A stretch of 64,000 nt of DNA from Manihot esculenta (lineage: Eukaryota; Streptophyta; Magnoliopsida; Malpighiales; Euphorbiaceae). Under the pieces are notes generated by a model. It ran no database searches and was not told the DNA's origin. It saw only the letters and a list, made by a program, of their open reading frames with translations. Location of the stretch: NCBI RefSeq assembly GCF_001659605.2, contig NC_035171.2, positions 8,041,873 through 8,105,872 on the forward strand, written 5' to 3'. The translations under genes and the position numbers were made by a program. Positions 24,401 through 30,846 of the stretch are shown here, one piece after another; the stretch's first letter is position 1; the number at the start of each line of letters is the position of its first letter.

Positions 24401-24621
24401 TTCCATCACAAATGGAGTCACCACAAGAAACAAGTGGGAAATGGTGTGAAATTGATCGCGAGATTTTCCTTATAAGTTTTTCAGTAACTTTTATAATATT
24501 CTTTTTGTCTGTCATCACCATTCTATATCTCAATTCTTATTGGCAACAGAAATTGATCTATTATACTAGACAATATCTATTTTCATATTATTACTTTTTG
24601 TATGATAATTTAATGAAGTGA
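7927..24621 (+). CDS. LRR receptor-like protein gene 1 (multi-exon, partly decayed)
   Basis: Gene model for a membrane-anchored extracellular LRR receptor without a kinase (RLP type), a family that acts at the plasma membrane in pathogen or peptide perception, usually with adaptor kinases such as SOBIR1. I assembled it from splice signals. Exons with clean AG/GT borders and open frames are 7927-8380, 10029-10166, 12305-12442, 14308-14466, 14551-14625, 15094-15168, 16780-16854, 17664-17738, 19870-19944, 20754-20828, 22295-22441 and 22541-24621; 17490-17579 and 20580-20669 are possible. Every internal junction is phase 1, so any subset joins in frame. Exons at 16287, 19130 and 19376 carry stops and those at 8551, 9045 and 14921 are truncated; they must be skipped for a full product. 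The gene spans about 16.7 kb because of long AT-rich introns. Functional state is unproven: it could be an active gene with exon skipping or a decaying one. Confidence 0.75.
8551..8671 (+). pseudogene. RLP gene 1, relic of exon 2 (acceptor and 5' half lost)
   Basis: Compared with intact exon 2 of gene 2 (60322-60477), this copy keeps the 3' half ('cttaccatcattgggtgctc' ... 'cctatacaag' then donor GT at 8672). It has lost the intron end, the AG acceptor and about 40 bases of the first LRR, and shows a further small deletion around 'tttgatgttttggctacaat'. It cannot be spliced as the ancestral exon, but skipping it keeps the frame. Confidence 0.8.
9045..9110 (+). pseudogene. RLP gene 1, truncated LRR exon
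   Basis: Starts with a good acceptor ('ggtatacag' to 9044) and reads as the first half of the standard LRR cassette ('ggagttggatttaagtgtta'). After 'ttattatcat' it jumps into intron-type sequence ('cttaaaaatattaaatttta') that follows the intact exon at 10260-10285. The break falls at a short shared ATC, so a microhomology deletion removed the second half and the donor. Confidence 0.8.
9424..9482. repeat. (TA)n microsatellite
   Basis: About 29 uninterrupted TA dinucleotides in the second intron region of RLP gene 1. Confidence 0.95.
10029..10166 (+). CDS. RLP gene 1, LRR exon (138-bp cassette)
   Basis: Acceptor 'atacag' at 10023-10028, donor GTATAT at 10167. It has 46 codons in phase 1 with two LRRs ('LEELDISGNSFNNSI', then 'LPSLNTLIFASNYMEGSFP'). 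It is nearly the same as the cassettes at 12305-12442 and 62893-63030, including the preceding intron end 'gattaattaattaattgt', so these are duplicated exon-plus-intron modules. Confidence 0.85.
10167..12304 (+). other. Intron of RLP gene 1
   Basis: AT-rich intron of about 2.1 kb. Its left part (10260-10740) repeats sequence also present at 9100-9900, a trace of cassette duplication. I see no other gene or intact mobile element in it. Confidence 0.6.
12305..12442 (+). CDS. RLP gene 1, LRR exon (138-bp cassette)
   Basis: Acceptor 'atatacag' to 12304, donor GTATAT at 12443, 46 codons in phase 1, open throughout. It codes for two LRRs: 'LEELDISWNSFNNSI' and 'LPSLNTLILTGNFIEGSF'. It differs from 10029-10166 at only a few positions, several of them at the solvent-exposed x positions of the repeat. 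Confidence 0.85.
12443..14307 (+). other. Intron of RLP gene 1
   Basis: AT-rich intron of about 1.9 kb. It contains a MITE-like segment (13122-13386) and a block (13900-14100) similar to 9830-9930 and 62640-62800. No coding sequence is recognised. Confidence 0.6.
13122..13386. repeat. MITE-like segment in RLP gene 1 intron
   Basis: Left end 'tactccattcttcttata' and right end 'agagtatatttttttc' are roughly inverted relative to each other. They resemble the 'ctcc(a/c)t...ggagtatat' ends of similar segments at 60942, 61292, 63339 and 63617 in gene 2. There is no coding capacity. The assignment to a MITE class is tentative. Confidence 0.3.
14308..14466 (+). CDS. RLP gene 1, LRR exon (159-bp cassette)
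   Basis: Acceptor 'ttttacag' to 14307, donor GTATGT at 14467; 53 codons in phase 1, open. Two LRRs are present ('LEKLDISWNRFNKSI', then 'LTSLNTLILRNMYNMNGSF'). A short internal duplication in the second repeat codes NGSFTMNGSFPIQ, making it 21 bp longer than the 138-bp cassettes. Confidence 0.85.
14551..14625 (+). CDS. RLP gene 1, single-LRR exon (75 bp)
   Basis: Acceptor 'tattctgcag' to 14550, donor GTAAAT at 14626. It has 25 codons, phase 1 to phase 1, one LRR: 'LKNLTLLDISVNRFNGTLSF'. It lies only 84 bp after the preceding exon and forms with it a two-exon module. That module recurs as 14921/15094, 17490/17664 and 20580/20754. Confidence 0.85.
14921..15011 (+). pseudogene. RLP gene 1, half LRR exon without acceptor
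   Basis: Matches the 3' part of the 159-bp cassette ('ttatcatcattgggagctct' ... 'cctattcaag', donor GT at 15012). It is preceded by intron-like AT sequence with no usable AG, so its first LRR half and acceptor are deleted. Related half exons at 17490 and 20580 have a new possible acceptor; this one does not. Confidence 0.75.
15094..15168 (+). CDS. RLP gene 1, single-LRR exon (75 bp)
   Basis: Acceptor 'acttctgcag' to 15093, donor GTAAAC at 15169. It is an open 25-codon cassette coding one LRR ('LKNLTFLDISDNRFNGILSF'), a duplicate of 14551-14625 and in the same phase. Confidence 0.85.
15169..16286 (+). other. Intron of RLP gene 1 with duplicated block
   Basis: AT-rich intron. The segment 15715-16108 (starting 'aatttatcaaaaagatta' and ending 'attgtagag') is duplicated at 17110-17489 and again at 20200-20579. 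There it has been fused to a half LRR exon. No other gene is seen. Confidence 0.75.
16287..16429 (+). pseudogene. RLP gene 1, truncated early copy of the final exon (copy A)
   Basis: Acceptor 'ataatatag' to 16286. The sequence follows the start of the true final exon (22541), 'gtttgtgtgatttaaaagat'. It carries an 18-bp (six-codon) in-frame deletion after 'caatg', then diverges and ends at TGA 16427-16429. Beyond it the rest of the exon is replaced by unrelated sequence. If included in an mRNA it would truncate the receptor before its membrane anchor. Confidence 0.8.
16780..16854 (+). CDS. RLP gene 1, single-LRR exon (75 bp, unit A)
   Basis: Acceptor 'atggtgcag' to 16779, donor GTAACT at 16855, 25 open codons in phase 1 ('LKNLKTLDVSYNQFNSFHS'). 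Twin of 19870-19944, with D-V-S-Y here against N-V-S-H there. Confidence 0.8.
17490..17579 (+). CDS. RLP gene 1, possible repaired half exon (unit A)
   Basis: The half cassette 'ttatcatcattgggagctct' lost its own acceptor, but the duplicated intron block joined to it ends 'attgtagag'. That puts an AG at 17488-17489 exactly in the right phase. Using it gives 30 open codons (G-LSSLGALTSLDTLILSK...) to the donor at 17580. The polypyrimidine tract in front is weak, so actual use is uncertain. Confidence 0.45.
17664..17738 (+). CDS. RLP gene 1, single-LRR exon (75 bp, unit A)
   Basis: Acceptor 'tattctgcag' to 17663, donor GTAAAC at 17739, 25 codons in phase 1, one LRR ('LKNLTFLDISGNNFNGTLSF'). 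Twin of 20754-20828. Confidence 0.85.
19130..19276 (+). pseudogene. RLP gene 1, 147-bp LRR exon with premature stop (unit A)
   Basis: Same exon as 22295-22441, with acceptor 'tatatag' and donor GTAAGT at 19277. It reads two LRRs ('LEILNFESNTFTGCI', then 'LKALYLYDNKLSGSLP') but ends with TAA at 19273-19275 where the unit B copy has CAA. A transcript including it would lack the membrane anchor. Confidence 0.85.
19376..19518 (+). pseudogene. RLP gene 1, truncated copy of the final exon (copy B)
   Basis: Acceptor 'ataatatag' to 19375. It is virtually the same as 16287-16429, with the same six-codon deletion and TGA (19516-19518). The 240 bases before it match those before the real final exon at 22541, so the truncation happened before the 3.09 kb tandem duplication. 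Confidence 0.8.
19870..19944 (+). CDS. RLP gene 1, single-LRR exon (75 bp, unit B)
   Basis: Acceptor 'atggtgcag' to 19869, donor GTAACT at 19945, 25 open codons in phase 1 ('LKNLKTLNVSHNQFNSFHS'). Confidence 0.8.
20580..20669 (+). CDS. RLP gene 1, possible repaired half exon (unit B)
   Basis: Same structure as 17490-17579: AG at 20578-20579 supplied by the fused intron block, 30 open codons, donor at 20670. It is present in both units, so the fusion predates the tandem duplication. Confidence 0.45.
20754..20828 (+). CDS. RLP gene 1, single-LRR exon (75 bp, unit B)
   Basis: Acceptor 'tattctgcag' to 20753, donor GTAAAC at 20829; one LRR ('LKNLTFLDISRNNFNGTLSF'). It differs from the unit A twin by G to R next to the conserved Asn. 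Confidence 0.85.
22295..22441 (+). CDS. RLP gene 1, 147-bp two-LRR exon (unit B, intact)
   Basis: Acceptor 'ggttatacag' to 22294, donor GTAAGT at 22442. It is open and codes two LRRs ('LEILNLEDNAFTGCIPEDTW', then 'LKVLYLYGNKFSGSLPKQ'). The last base A joins GT of the next exon to form a Ser codon, so phase 1 is kept. It is the functional counterpart of 19130-19276. Confidence 0.88.
22541..24621 (+). CDS. RLP gene 1, final exon: LRR domain, island, transmembrane helix, tail
   Basis: One uninterrupted exon of about 692 codons from acceptor 'ataatatag' (to 22540) to TGA at 24619-24621. It begins S-LCGLKDLQYLDL and holds about twenty LRRs of the plant extracellular type (LxxLxLSxNxLxGxIP). A non-LRR island around residues 425-490 ends 'YMSGLDLSDNNLTGEIP'. 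The C-terminal LRR cap has 'EGNPFLCG', followed by an acidic juxtamembrane stretch (CHDDNDELFPSQMES), a transmembrane helix at about 642-666 and a tail of about 25 residues with no kinase. This is standard RLP architecture. One oddity: the helix (FLISFSVTFIIFFLSVITIL) has no GxxxG motif, which many RLPs use for SOBIR1 contact. No frameshift or internal stop was seen. Confidence 0.92.
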
Positions 24622-24834
24622 TTTGTCTGATTTTCATATTATTAATTAATGAAATCAGCTCCTAGATCATTTGGAGCTAATAGTGCTTAGACTGGTAATG
24701 TCAATTTATAATTGTTGTATTTAAAACAATTTTAAGGATTAATCACCAAATTAATTTTAAATCGGATATGCAAAATTGCTTGATTGTGATTTTATTTATA
24801 TTAGAATCTTTAATTATGAATAGTCTAATTAAAA
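24622..24834 (+). other. 3' flank of RLP gene 1
   Basis: AT-rich, presumably the 3' UTR and downstream DNA. No clear polyadenylation signal can be singled out. Confidence 0.4.
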
Positions 24835-25155
24835 GAATAATGAATAAGCTAAAACATTTAGACTTAGGCTTGAACTTGCTTATTACTCTCTCACCCAGTC
24901 GTATAGACCTTTTTTACAACTATTTGATAGGATTAATACTTACTTGCCTGAAATGACAAAATACATGGGTTTGTACCAAAATCTATACTCAACTCTTCAA
25001 TACTAACAACATTGGACATCAGAGATAATAATATGTCCAACAAGATTCTTGATTCAATAACTTCACTTCCCAATCTATAAGTTCTTTTTGCTGAAAGGAA
25101 ATCATTCAACTGGTGCTATTCCTATTCAGTTATGTCAACTTGTCGCATAATATAA
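24835..25155 (+). pseudogene. Relic of an RLP final exon
   Basis: Degenerate LRR coding sequence in shifting frames. 'KHLDLGLNLL' is followed by an LRR-like 'RIDLFYNYLIG' ending in TGA. In another frame comes 'SILTTLDIRDNNMSNKILDS' with a stop after 'LPNL', then a shifted 'GNHFTG'-like segment. It corresponds to the 3' half of an RLP last exon and carries several stops and frame breaks, so it is a dead neighbouring paralogue. Confidence 0.65.
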
Positions 25156-25452
25156 GAGGAAAACTAAGTCAATTCATGCATTAATTTTTAGTTTTTGTTA
25201 CTTGTACTTTGTCGCCAATTACATTGGCCGGTTAAATTTCCTTTGTACTGTTAAAAAGTAAAAATTGAGGATTCACTAGGTTAGTGTACTCTCTCAGTAA
25301 AACTCTTCACCGAGCAAATGCTTGACAGATTTAAGTCTATCAGTAACTATTTTCTAAGGTTAGATCAAAATTACCAAAATTGAATTAACTGATCCCTCAT
25401 ATTGATTTAGTGAAATAGTTTCGTTATTCACTTTCTTACTAAACTAAACAAG
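25156..25452. other. Unassigned sequence between RLP relic and element A
   Basis: About 300 bases with no recognisable coding or structural feature. The boundary with the retroelement lies near 25470, where base composition becomes GC-richer. Confidence 0.5.
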
Positions 25453-26064
25453 TTGTTGTCTTTCATAATTAAGGGGAAGTGCAGGTCACCTGTCTGTTGG
25501 GAAGAAGTAGGAGAGAGGTCCTTAGCAGGGCCCGAGTTAGTAGAGATCACCAGTAGGGTGGTGCCCATGATCAGAGAGAGGATTAGAACGGCCATGAGTC
25601 GACTGAAGAGCTATGCAGATATCTGCAGAAGACAGTTAGAGTTCCAGGAGGGGGATTTGGTATTGCTCAAGGTGTCTCCAATGAAAGGGGTGATTCGGTT
25701 TGGAAAGAAAGGTAAGCTAGCCCCACGGTACATCGGACCCTTTGAAGTCTTGCAAAAGATTGGGAATGTATCGTACAAGCTGGACTTGCCTGCTTCAATG
25801 GAGAGAATCCATCCGGTTTTCCATGTTTCTATGTTACGGAAGTTCATGTCAGATCCGGGCAAGGTTCTTAGTGAGCCTGATGTGGAGATCTAAGAGGATC
25901 TCACCTATGTTGAGCAGCCAGTACGGATCCTAGACACCCAGATCAGAAAGCTAAGGAACAAGGAAATCCCGATGGTAAAAGTCCTTTGGAATCACCACAA
26001 CATCGAGGAGTGTACCTGGGAGACACGGGAGTCTATGCTCCGGCAATATCCTCATCTCTTTTAA
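25453..26064 (+). pseudogene. Element A: integrase C-terminus and chromodomain-like end of a Ty3/gypsy pol
   Basis: Reads the end of the integrase of a chromovirus: 'MSRLKSYADICRRQLEFQEG', the 'GDLVLLKVSPMKGVIRFG' segment, 'KLAPRYIGPFEVL' and 'HPVFHVSMLRKF'. A TAA stop at 25891-25893 follows. The same frame then continues with the chromodomain-like tail ('PVRILDTQIRKLRNKEIPMV ... CTWETRESMLRQYPHLF') to TAA at 26062-26064. The 5' part of pol and all of gag are missing. The sequence type fits the Tekay/Del lineage. It is inactive: 5' truncated plus a nonsense codon. Confidence 0.85.
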
Positions 26065-26127
26065 GGTCAGTCTCTATGTGTTTTATGTGTATGATATGTT
26101 GTATGCTATGCATGTGCTAGTTGAGGA

Positions 26128-26162
26128 ACATTCGGGGACGAATGTTCTTAAGGGGGGGAGAA
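26128..26162 (+). other. Element A polypurine tract region
   Basis: 'gttcttaagggggggagaa' lies directly before the LTR and would prime plus-strand DNA synthesis. The same conserved 'acattcggggacgaatgtt' block sits next to the LTR of elements B and D (on the - strand). Confidence 0.75.
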
Positions 26163-28381
26163 TGTAATACCCAGCTAGACTCCGGTATCGGAATTCCTAC
26201 CGTCCGGTGGAATTTAGATGTCGAAAACCTCTAGAAGGGTAAAATCATGTTTTCATAAAATGTTTTCATGTATTTGATGATTTTAAATAAGAAAGAAACT
26301 GAGTTTTGAATGAAAAAGACCATTGAGGCATTTCCAGGTTCGGCCGCCGAACCTCAAAGTTCGGCCGCCGAACATTTGAGAGTTTAGGAGGAAAGTTAGG
26401 CTCCCGAAAGTTGGCTCAGGTTCGGCCACCGAACCTCAATGTTCGGCCGCCGAACTTGCATGAGTTTAGGAGGCACTTTAGACCTCCGAAGGTGGTCTGG
26501 CCAGCCCCTATATAAGAGTTCCATGGCCGAAACGGGCGAGTTTTCTCCCCATTTTCGGCCACGGTGAGTTCATGCTCTCCCATGGTTCGTTTTTGATGAT
26601 TTTCCTTCAATCTTTCATGTTTTAACAAGGTTTTTATCGATTTGAAGGTATTTGAGCAAGTTTTGAGCTTGGAGACCCAAGGAAGTTAAATCTCTCCCAA
26701 CTCCAAGTTTAGGTCGTCTCTCCCTCGATCTTCAAGAGGTAAGAGCCGATCTTGAACTCATTTTACGTTTTAAGTAAGTTTTATGAAGATTCATGGGGTA
26801 GAAATGCATGATTAGTTTCATGTTGAGTTTTTGAGTTATTGAGGTTTATGTGGACAATATATGATGATTGTGTATGTTTGATGTGTTGTAGTTGGGGTTT
26901 AGTATAGTTTGAGACCCCTATAGGCTTGTATGCTTGAGTATGCATGTTGTAGAATAGGTTTATGCATGTTTGAAAGGTTTGGGAGGAGTTTGTGCATGTT
27001 GGAGCTGAGTTTCTGCCACTTTGGAGAAACTCAGGTTCGGCCGTCGAAGGGACTTTCGGCCGTCGAAGGGACTTTCGGCCGCCGAACTCGCTTGTGGAGG
27101 CAGCATTCGGCTGCCGAAGCCTGCCCCCGAAAGAGGACTTTCATCTTTGGAGGGCAGTTTCGGCCGCCGAAAGTGCCGCCGAACATGCATGAGTTTCGTC
27201 TCTGTCTAGGAGTTCGGCCATCGAAGGTGCCGCTGAACCTGCCTGACTTTCGACTCTGGAGGGACTTTCGGCCGCCGAACTTGCCGCCGAAAGTGCCTTG
27301 TCCAGCCCTCTTTTGCATGTTTTTCTATGATTATTTCATGATGTTCTAGGGGGGTTTTGGGGAGTAGTTTAGAGTTATGTTCATGTATGTTTGGTCCCTC
27401 ATTTGAGTCCACCTGTGTAGGTTCGGACCTGAGGAACCAAGGACCCCAGCAGTGAGTCAGCTGCCCCAGTGTCTGGTCAGAGCTAGCCAGAGGTGAGTGG
27501 AATACCTCTTTATGTTTTAAAGTAAATAAATCAGCTTAGCATGAATCACGCATCATGAATGCCAGGTGTTATTCTAGGTTGTTTGTATTAGAATTCACGA
27601 ATATGTTGCATTGCATTCTTTATTGTGGATGTGGGTGAATGCTGTATGATCCAATTAGTCCCTGAGGAAAGACCAGGACCCCATTCTACGGCCTGGCACG
27701 GTATGGAATGCGAAGACCAGGTGCCCAGATGAGACCCTAGGGCAATGGTAAGGAATGTTATGATATGACAGGAAGACCAGGACCCCATTCTACGGCCTGG
27801 CACGGATATGATGCTGGGACTATTTGGTGACAGGTTCACCCTTGATGTGTTTTGTCTGTGATGTGACGCATTACATGATGGCATATGTTTTAAATGTTTT
27901 TATTATTCTGCTCACTGGGCTTTATAGCTCACCCCTCTCCCTTAACCCCCAGGTTTGCAGGTACAGGGTAGACTAGGAGGTCAGCAGGAATAGAGTGATG
28001 TTATTGTATTAGCTAGATGTGGACATGAACATGATGTAATGTAAATGTACAGTATAGAAATGTAATGTAATGATGATCTTAAGGATAGAGTAGTGCTTGA
28101 CCATAGTATGTTGTAATCCCTTTATGAGTACATGATCCTTTATTGATGCTTATGTTTCACCAAACTTAATGCATGTTAATGTTTATGGCTATGTATAGTG
28201 CATGCACAGGTTGAGTTTGGTTGATGTATGAAAAGAAAAGTTCAAATTTTTATGTATGTTGTTGATCATGTATGGGATTAAATAGGTTCACAGGATGTAT
28301 GTTAGGCTTGCTACGGGTCCCGGCGGCCTTAAGCCGATTTGGATCCTAGCGCCGGTAGCGGTCCGGTTTCCGGGTCGTTAC
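26163..28381 (+). repeat. Element A 3' LTR (about 2.2 kb)
   Basis: Starts TGTAATACCC and ends GGGTCGTTACA, with TG...CA ends. A TATA box (TATATAAG) lies at 26509-26516. Two clusters of the palindromic TTCGGCCGCCGAA-type motif flank it (26335-26460 and 27030-27290). A 37-bp block containing 'gaccaggaccccattctac' occurs twice (about 27670 and 27775). It is followed immediately at 28382 by element B pol in the opposite orientation. Confidence 0.85.
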
Positions 28382-28995
28382 AGAAGGATAGAGATCGGTC
28401 TGGTTCTAGGCATCAACTCTATTTTGAACTCTATCTCCCTAGCAGGTGGTAGTCCTGGAAGCTCATCTGGAAAAACATCTAAGAACTCTCTGACTACGGG
28501 CACTGAGGCGGGCTCCCTAACCTGACTATTAAGCTCTCTCACATGAGCTAAAAATCCCTGACAACCCCTCCTGAGCAACCTACGAGCCTGTAGGGCTGAT
28601 ATCAAACCTCTAGGTGTACCCTTCCTGTCTCCTCTGAAGACAACCTCTGACCCATCCTGACCTCTGAACCTGACTACCTTGTCTCTATAGTCCAAGGTAG
28701 CATCATGAGTAGATAGCCAATCCATCTCTAGAATGACATCAAAATTCGTCAAATCTAGAACCACAAGGTCGACTAGAAGGCATCTTCCCTTAACAAAAAC
28801 TGGACTAAATCGGCAGACTGACTCTGCCACTGATGGGTCACACTTGGGTCCACTGACCCAAAAGGGACACTCTAACCCAGAGACCATCAAACCCAATCTC
28901 TCTACGGCTCTCGGAGCAACAAAAGAATGAGATGCACCAGGGTCCATTAAGGCATACACATCTGAGCAACCAATAATGAGATTATCTGACACCAC
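28382..28995 (-). pseudogene. Element B: protease and start of reverse transcriptase (truncated)
   Basis: On the - strand the frame reads the retropepsin region ('YALMDPGASHSFVAPRAV', 'DLTNFDVILEMDWLSTHDAT'). It runs into the conserved lead-in to RT ('FLDVFPDELPGLPPAREIEF ... PISI'), where it is cut off by the end of the element A LTR. The active-site triplet is D-P-G instead of the usual D-S/T-G, which should kill the protease. RT, RNase H and integrase are absent. Confidence 0.85.
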
Positions 28996-29016
28996 GGTGT
29001 TTGATGCATTAGCCTC

Positions 29017-30011
29017 CTACTGAGTCATAGTGAAGATTCGAGCTGGAGCTAATGGACCTTCACCCCGGGAACCTGCTGAAGAAGAGGCTGCTCCTCTCCC
29101 TCTGCCTCTGCCACTGCCCTGTGTCGCGGCTGGAGCTACTGGCTGAGCCACACTACCAGAAGCTGTCTGCTGGGACTGTGCCATAAAAGTTGCTCTAGGA
29201 CACTCCCGTGCCATGTGTCCCTCCTGCCCACATTTGAAGCAGGTTGTTGTCCCATACCGACATACTCCCTTGTGTAGCCTACCACACCTCAAACATTCTG
29301 CATTATCTGGACCTGAGCTCGAACCACCACCTAAACCCAGACCTGATTTCAAACGGTTCCAGAATTTGTTCTTCTTTGGCTTCTTAGTGGTATTGCTCCA
29401 CTTTTTACTGCCTGAAGCTGCTGCACTCAGAGAAGAGGGATCTAACTTTCCTCTGCCTGGGGTCTTAGAACCCGAAGACTGTGCCACTAACTGTTAACTG
29501 TTCCCTGAATGATTGCACTAGCCTCCATCTTCCGTGCTGCATCCACAATAGTGTGGAAGCTCTCCCTCTCTGCTGCAAGAATCAGGAAGGAATACCTAGA
29601 ATGGAGTCTCATGGTATACCTCCTTGCCTTCTACTGGTCCGTATCATAAGTTTGCCCCACAAATGGCAACAGCTCCAAGAACTTATCTGTAAATTCATAA
29701 ACACTCATCTCTTTCATCTGCCTCAGCTGCTCAAACTCAATGATCTTCAACTCCCTTGAGCTATCAGGGAAAGCCCATCCTGCAAACTCATTAGCGAACT
29801 CCTCCCAAAATAAACTGTCCAACCTCGGGTCCACATAGTTTTTAAACCACTCTCGGGCTTTTTTGCATTTTAGTGTGAACCCCGCCATCTGAATGGCTCT
29901 AGTATCATCTGCCCCTAACTCATCTGTAATCATCTTGACCGTCTTGAGGTACTCAAACGGGTCATCCCCTGTTTTGTACTTGGGAGCATCCAGCTTCAAG
30001 TAATCAGTCAT
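29017..30011 (-). pseudogene. Element B: gag capsid and zinc-knuckle region
   Basis: The capsid-like part (30011-29631) has 'DYLKLDAPKYKTGDDPFEYL', 'AREWFKNYVDPRLDSLFWEE' and 'SVYEFTDKFLELLPF', then a TAG. The frame resumes 'KARRYTMRLHSRYSFLILAA' and is broken again near 29490. The nucleocapsid part (29487-29017) has a CCHC zinc knuckle, 'CFKCGQEGHMAREC', followed by a Gly-Arg-rich tail. These are typical chromovirus gag features. Several nonsense changes make it inactive. Confidence 0.85.
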
Positions 30012-30049
30012 CTTGACTTTGCCCCCCCAGATGAGCTAGGCTTAGGTAT

Positions 30050-30583
30050 TTAGGTCACTGGGGCTATAGGTTCTCCTGGTGGTGGAGGAGGAGCAGCATC
30101 CCCTGGGTTAGGGTTTGCTGTATTTGGATAGAAAGATGAGGGTGGATACATTGGGTATTGGGGGTATGGTGGGTAGAAAGGTGGATATGGCATGAAAGAG
30201 GGATAAGGGTTAAAGCTGGGGTAATCCGATGTACCTCTCATTGAATACCCGGGGCCCTGTGGAAAGGGTTGATATTGGGATGGTTGAACAAACCCCGAGG
30301 CCTGAGTGCCTCCTTGAGATTCTCCCATGCCCTCTTCAGACATGCTCACACCTAAGCTTCCATCCCTCTTCTGGTCAACATCCATATCATCCCCCTCAGC
30401 TGACACTCCTCCCTGAACTGCTCCCCTTCTGCTTGCATCAAAAGACCTTCTAGAGTCCCTTGACACTCTCTCCCTACTAGACCTACAGGAAATTGCCCTA
30501 GGCAAAGCAGAGGGATGGGCATCCATGCCCTCTCTTTCCGGTGGAACTCCAGTCAATCGTGCAGATCGACGAGTACCTCTCAT
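30050..30583 (-). pseudogene. Element B: gag N-terminal region
   Basis: Starts at the Met of 'MRGTRRSARLTGVPPEREG' (30583) and includes a Pro/Tyr-rich stretch ('FNPYPSFMPYPPFYPPYPQY'). It ends at a TAA just before a run of seven G's that shifts the frame relative to the capsid part. The start lies about 250 bp inside the 5' LTR, as expected for gag. The upstream 22 in-frame codons to 30649 are probably leader. Confidence 0.75.
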
Positions 30584-30828
30584 CTTGTTTCTGAAAACAG
30601 CACACATCACATAAAACATTAGCATCATATGGTTCATGTGGAAATACATGAACCCACATCACATACATAGCATATCATCAATGCACATGCATATCATCAT
30701 GGCATTTCACATCATCATTCAAGACAGGACTCTATATCCTATCCTAGTGGACATGATCTTTCCTATTGTGCTTGCCCTTCTAGAATATCTATGAGCCCGA
30801 CACTCTCTAGGTCCGACCATATGAACCT

Positions 30829-30846
30829 ACGCCTCTGATACCAATC
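30829..30846 (-). other. Element B primer binding site (initiator Met tRNA)
   Basis: On the - strand, just after the LTR end, the sequence reads 'attGGTATCAGAGGC'. This matches the initiator-Met-tRNA type of primer site (TGGTATCAGAGC) with one change. It fixes the orientation of element B and shows that 30847-32982 is its 5' LTR. Confidence 0.8.

Noticed and set aside
26930..27349. Open frames of 60-140 codons on both strands in the LTR motif arrays (also 31891-32163, 35453-35920, 40106-40573)
   Set aside because: They arise from the stop-poor GC-rich TTCGGCGGCCGAA repeats, which give mirror-like Arg/Ala/Phe-rich peptides on both strands. No protein signature is present.
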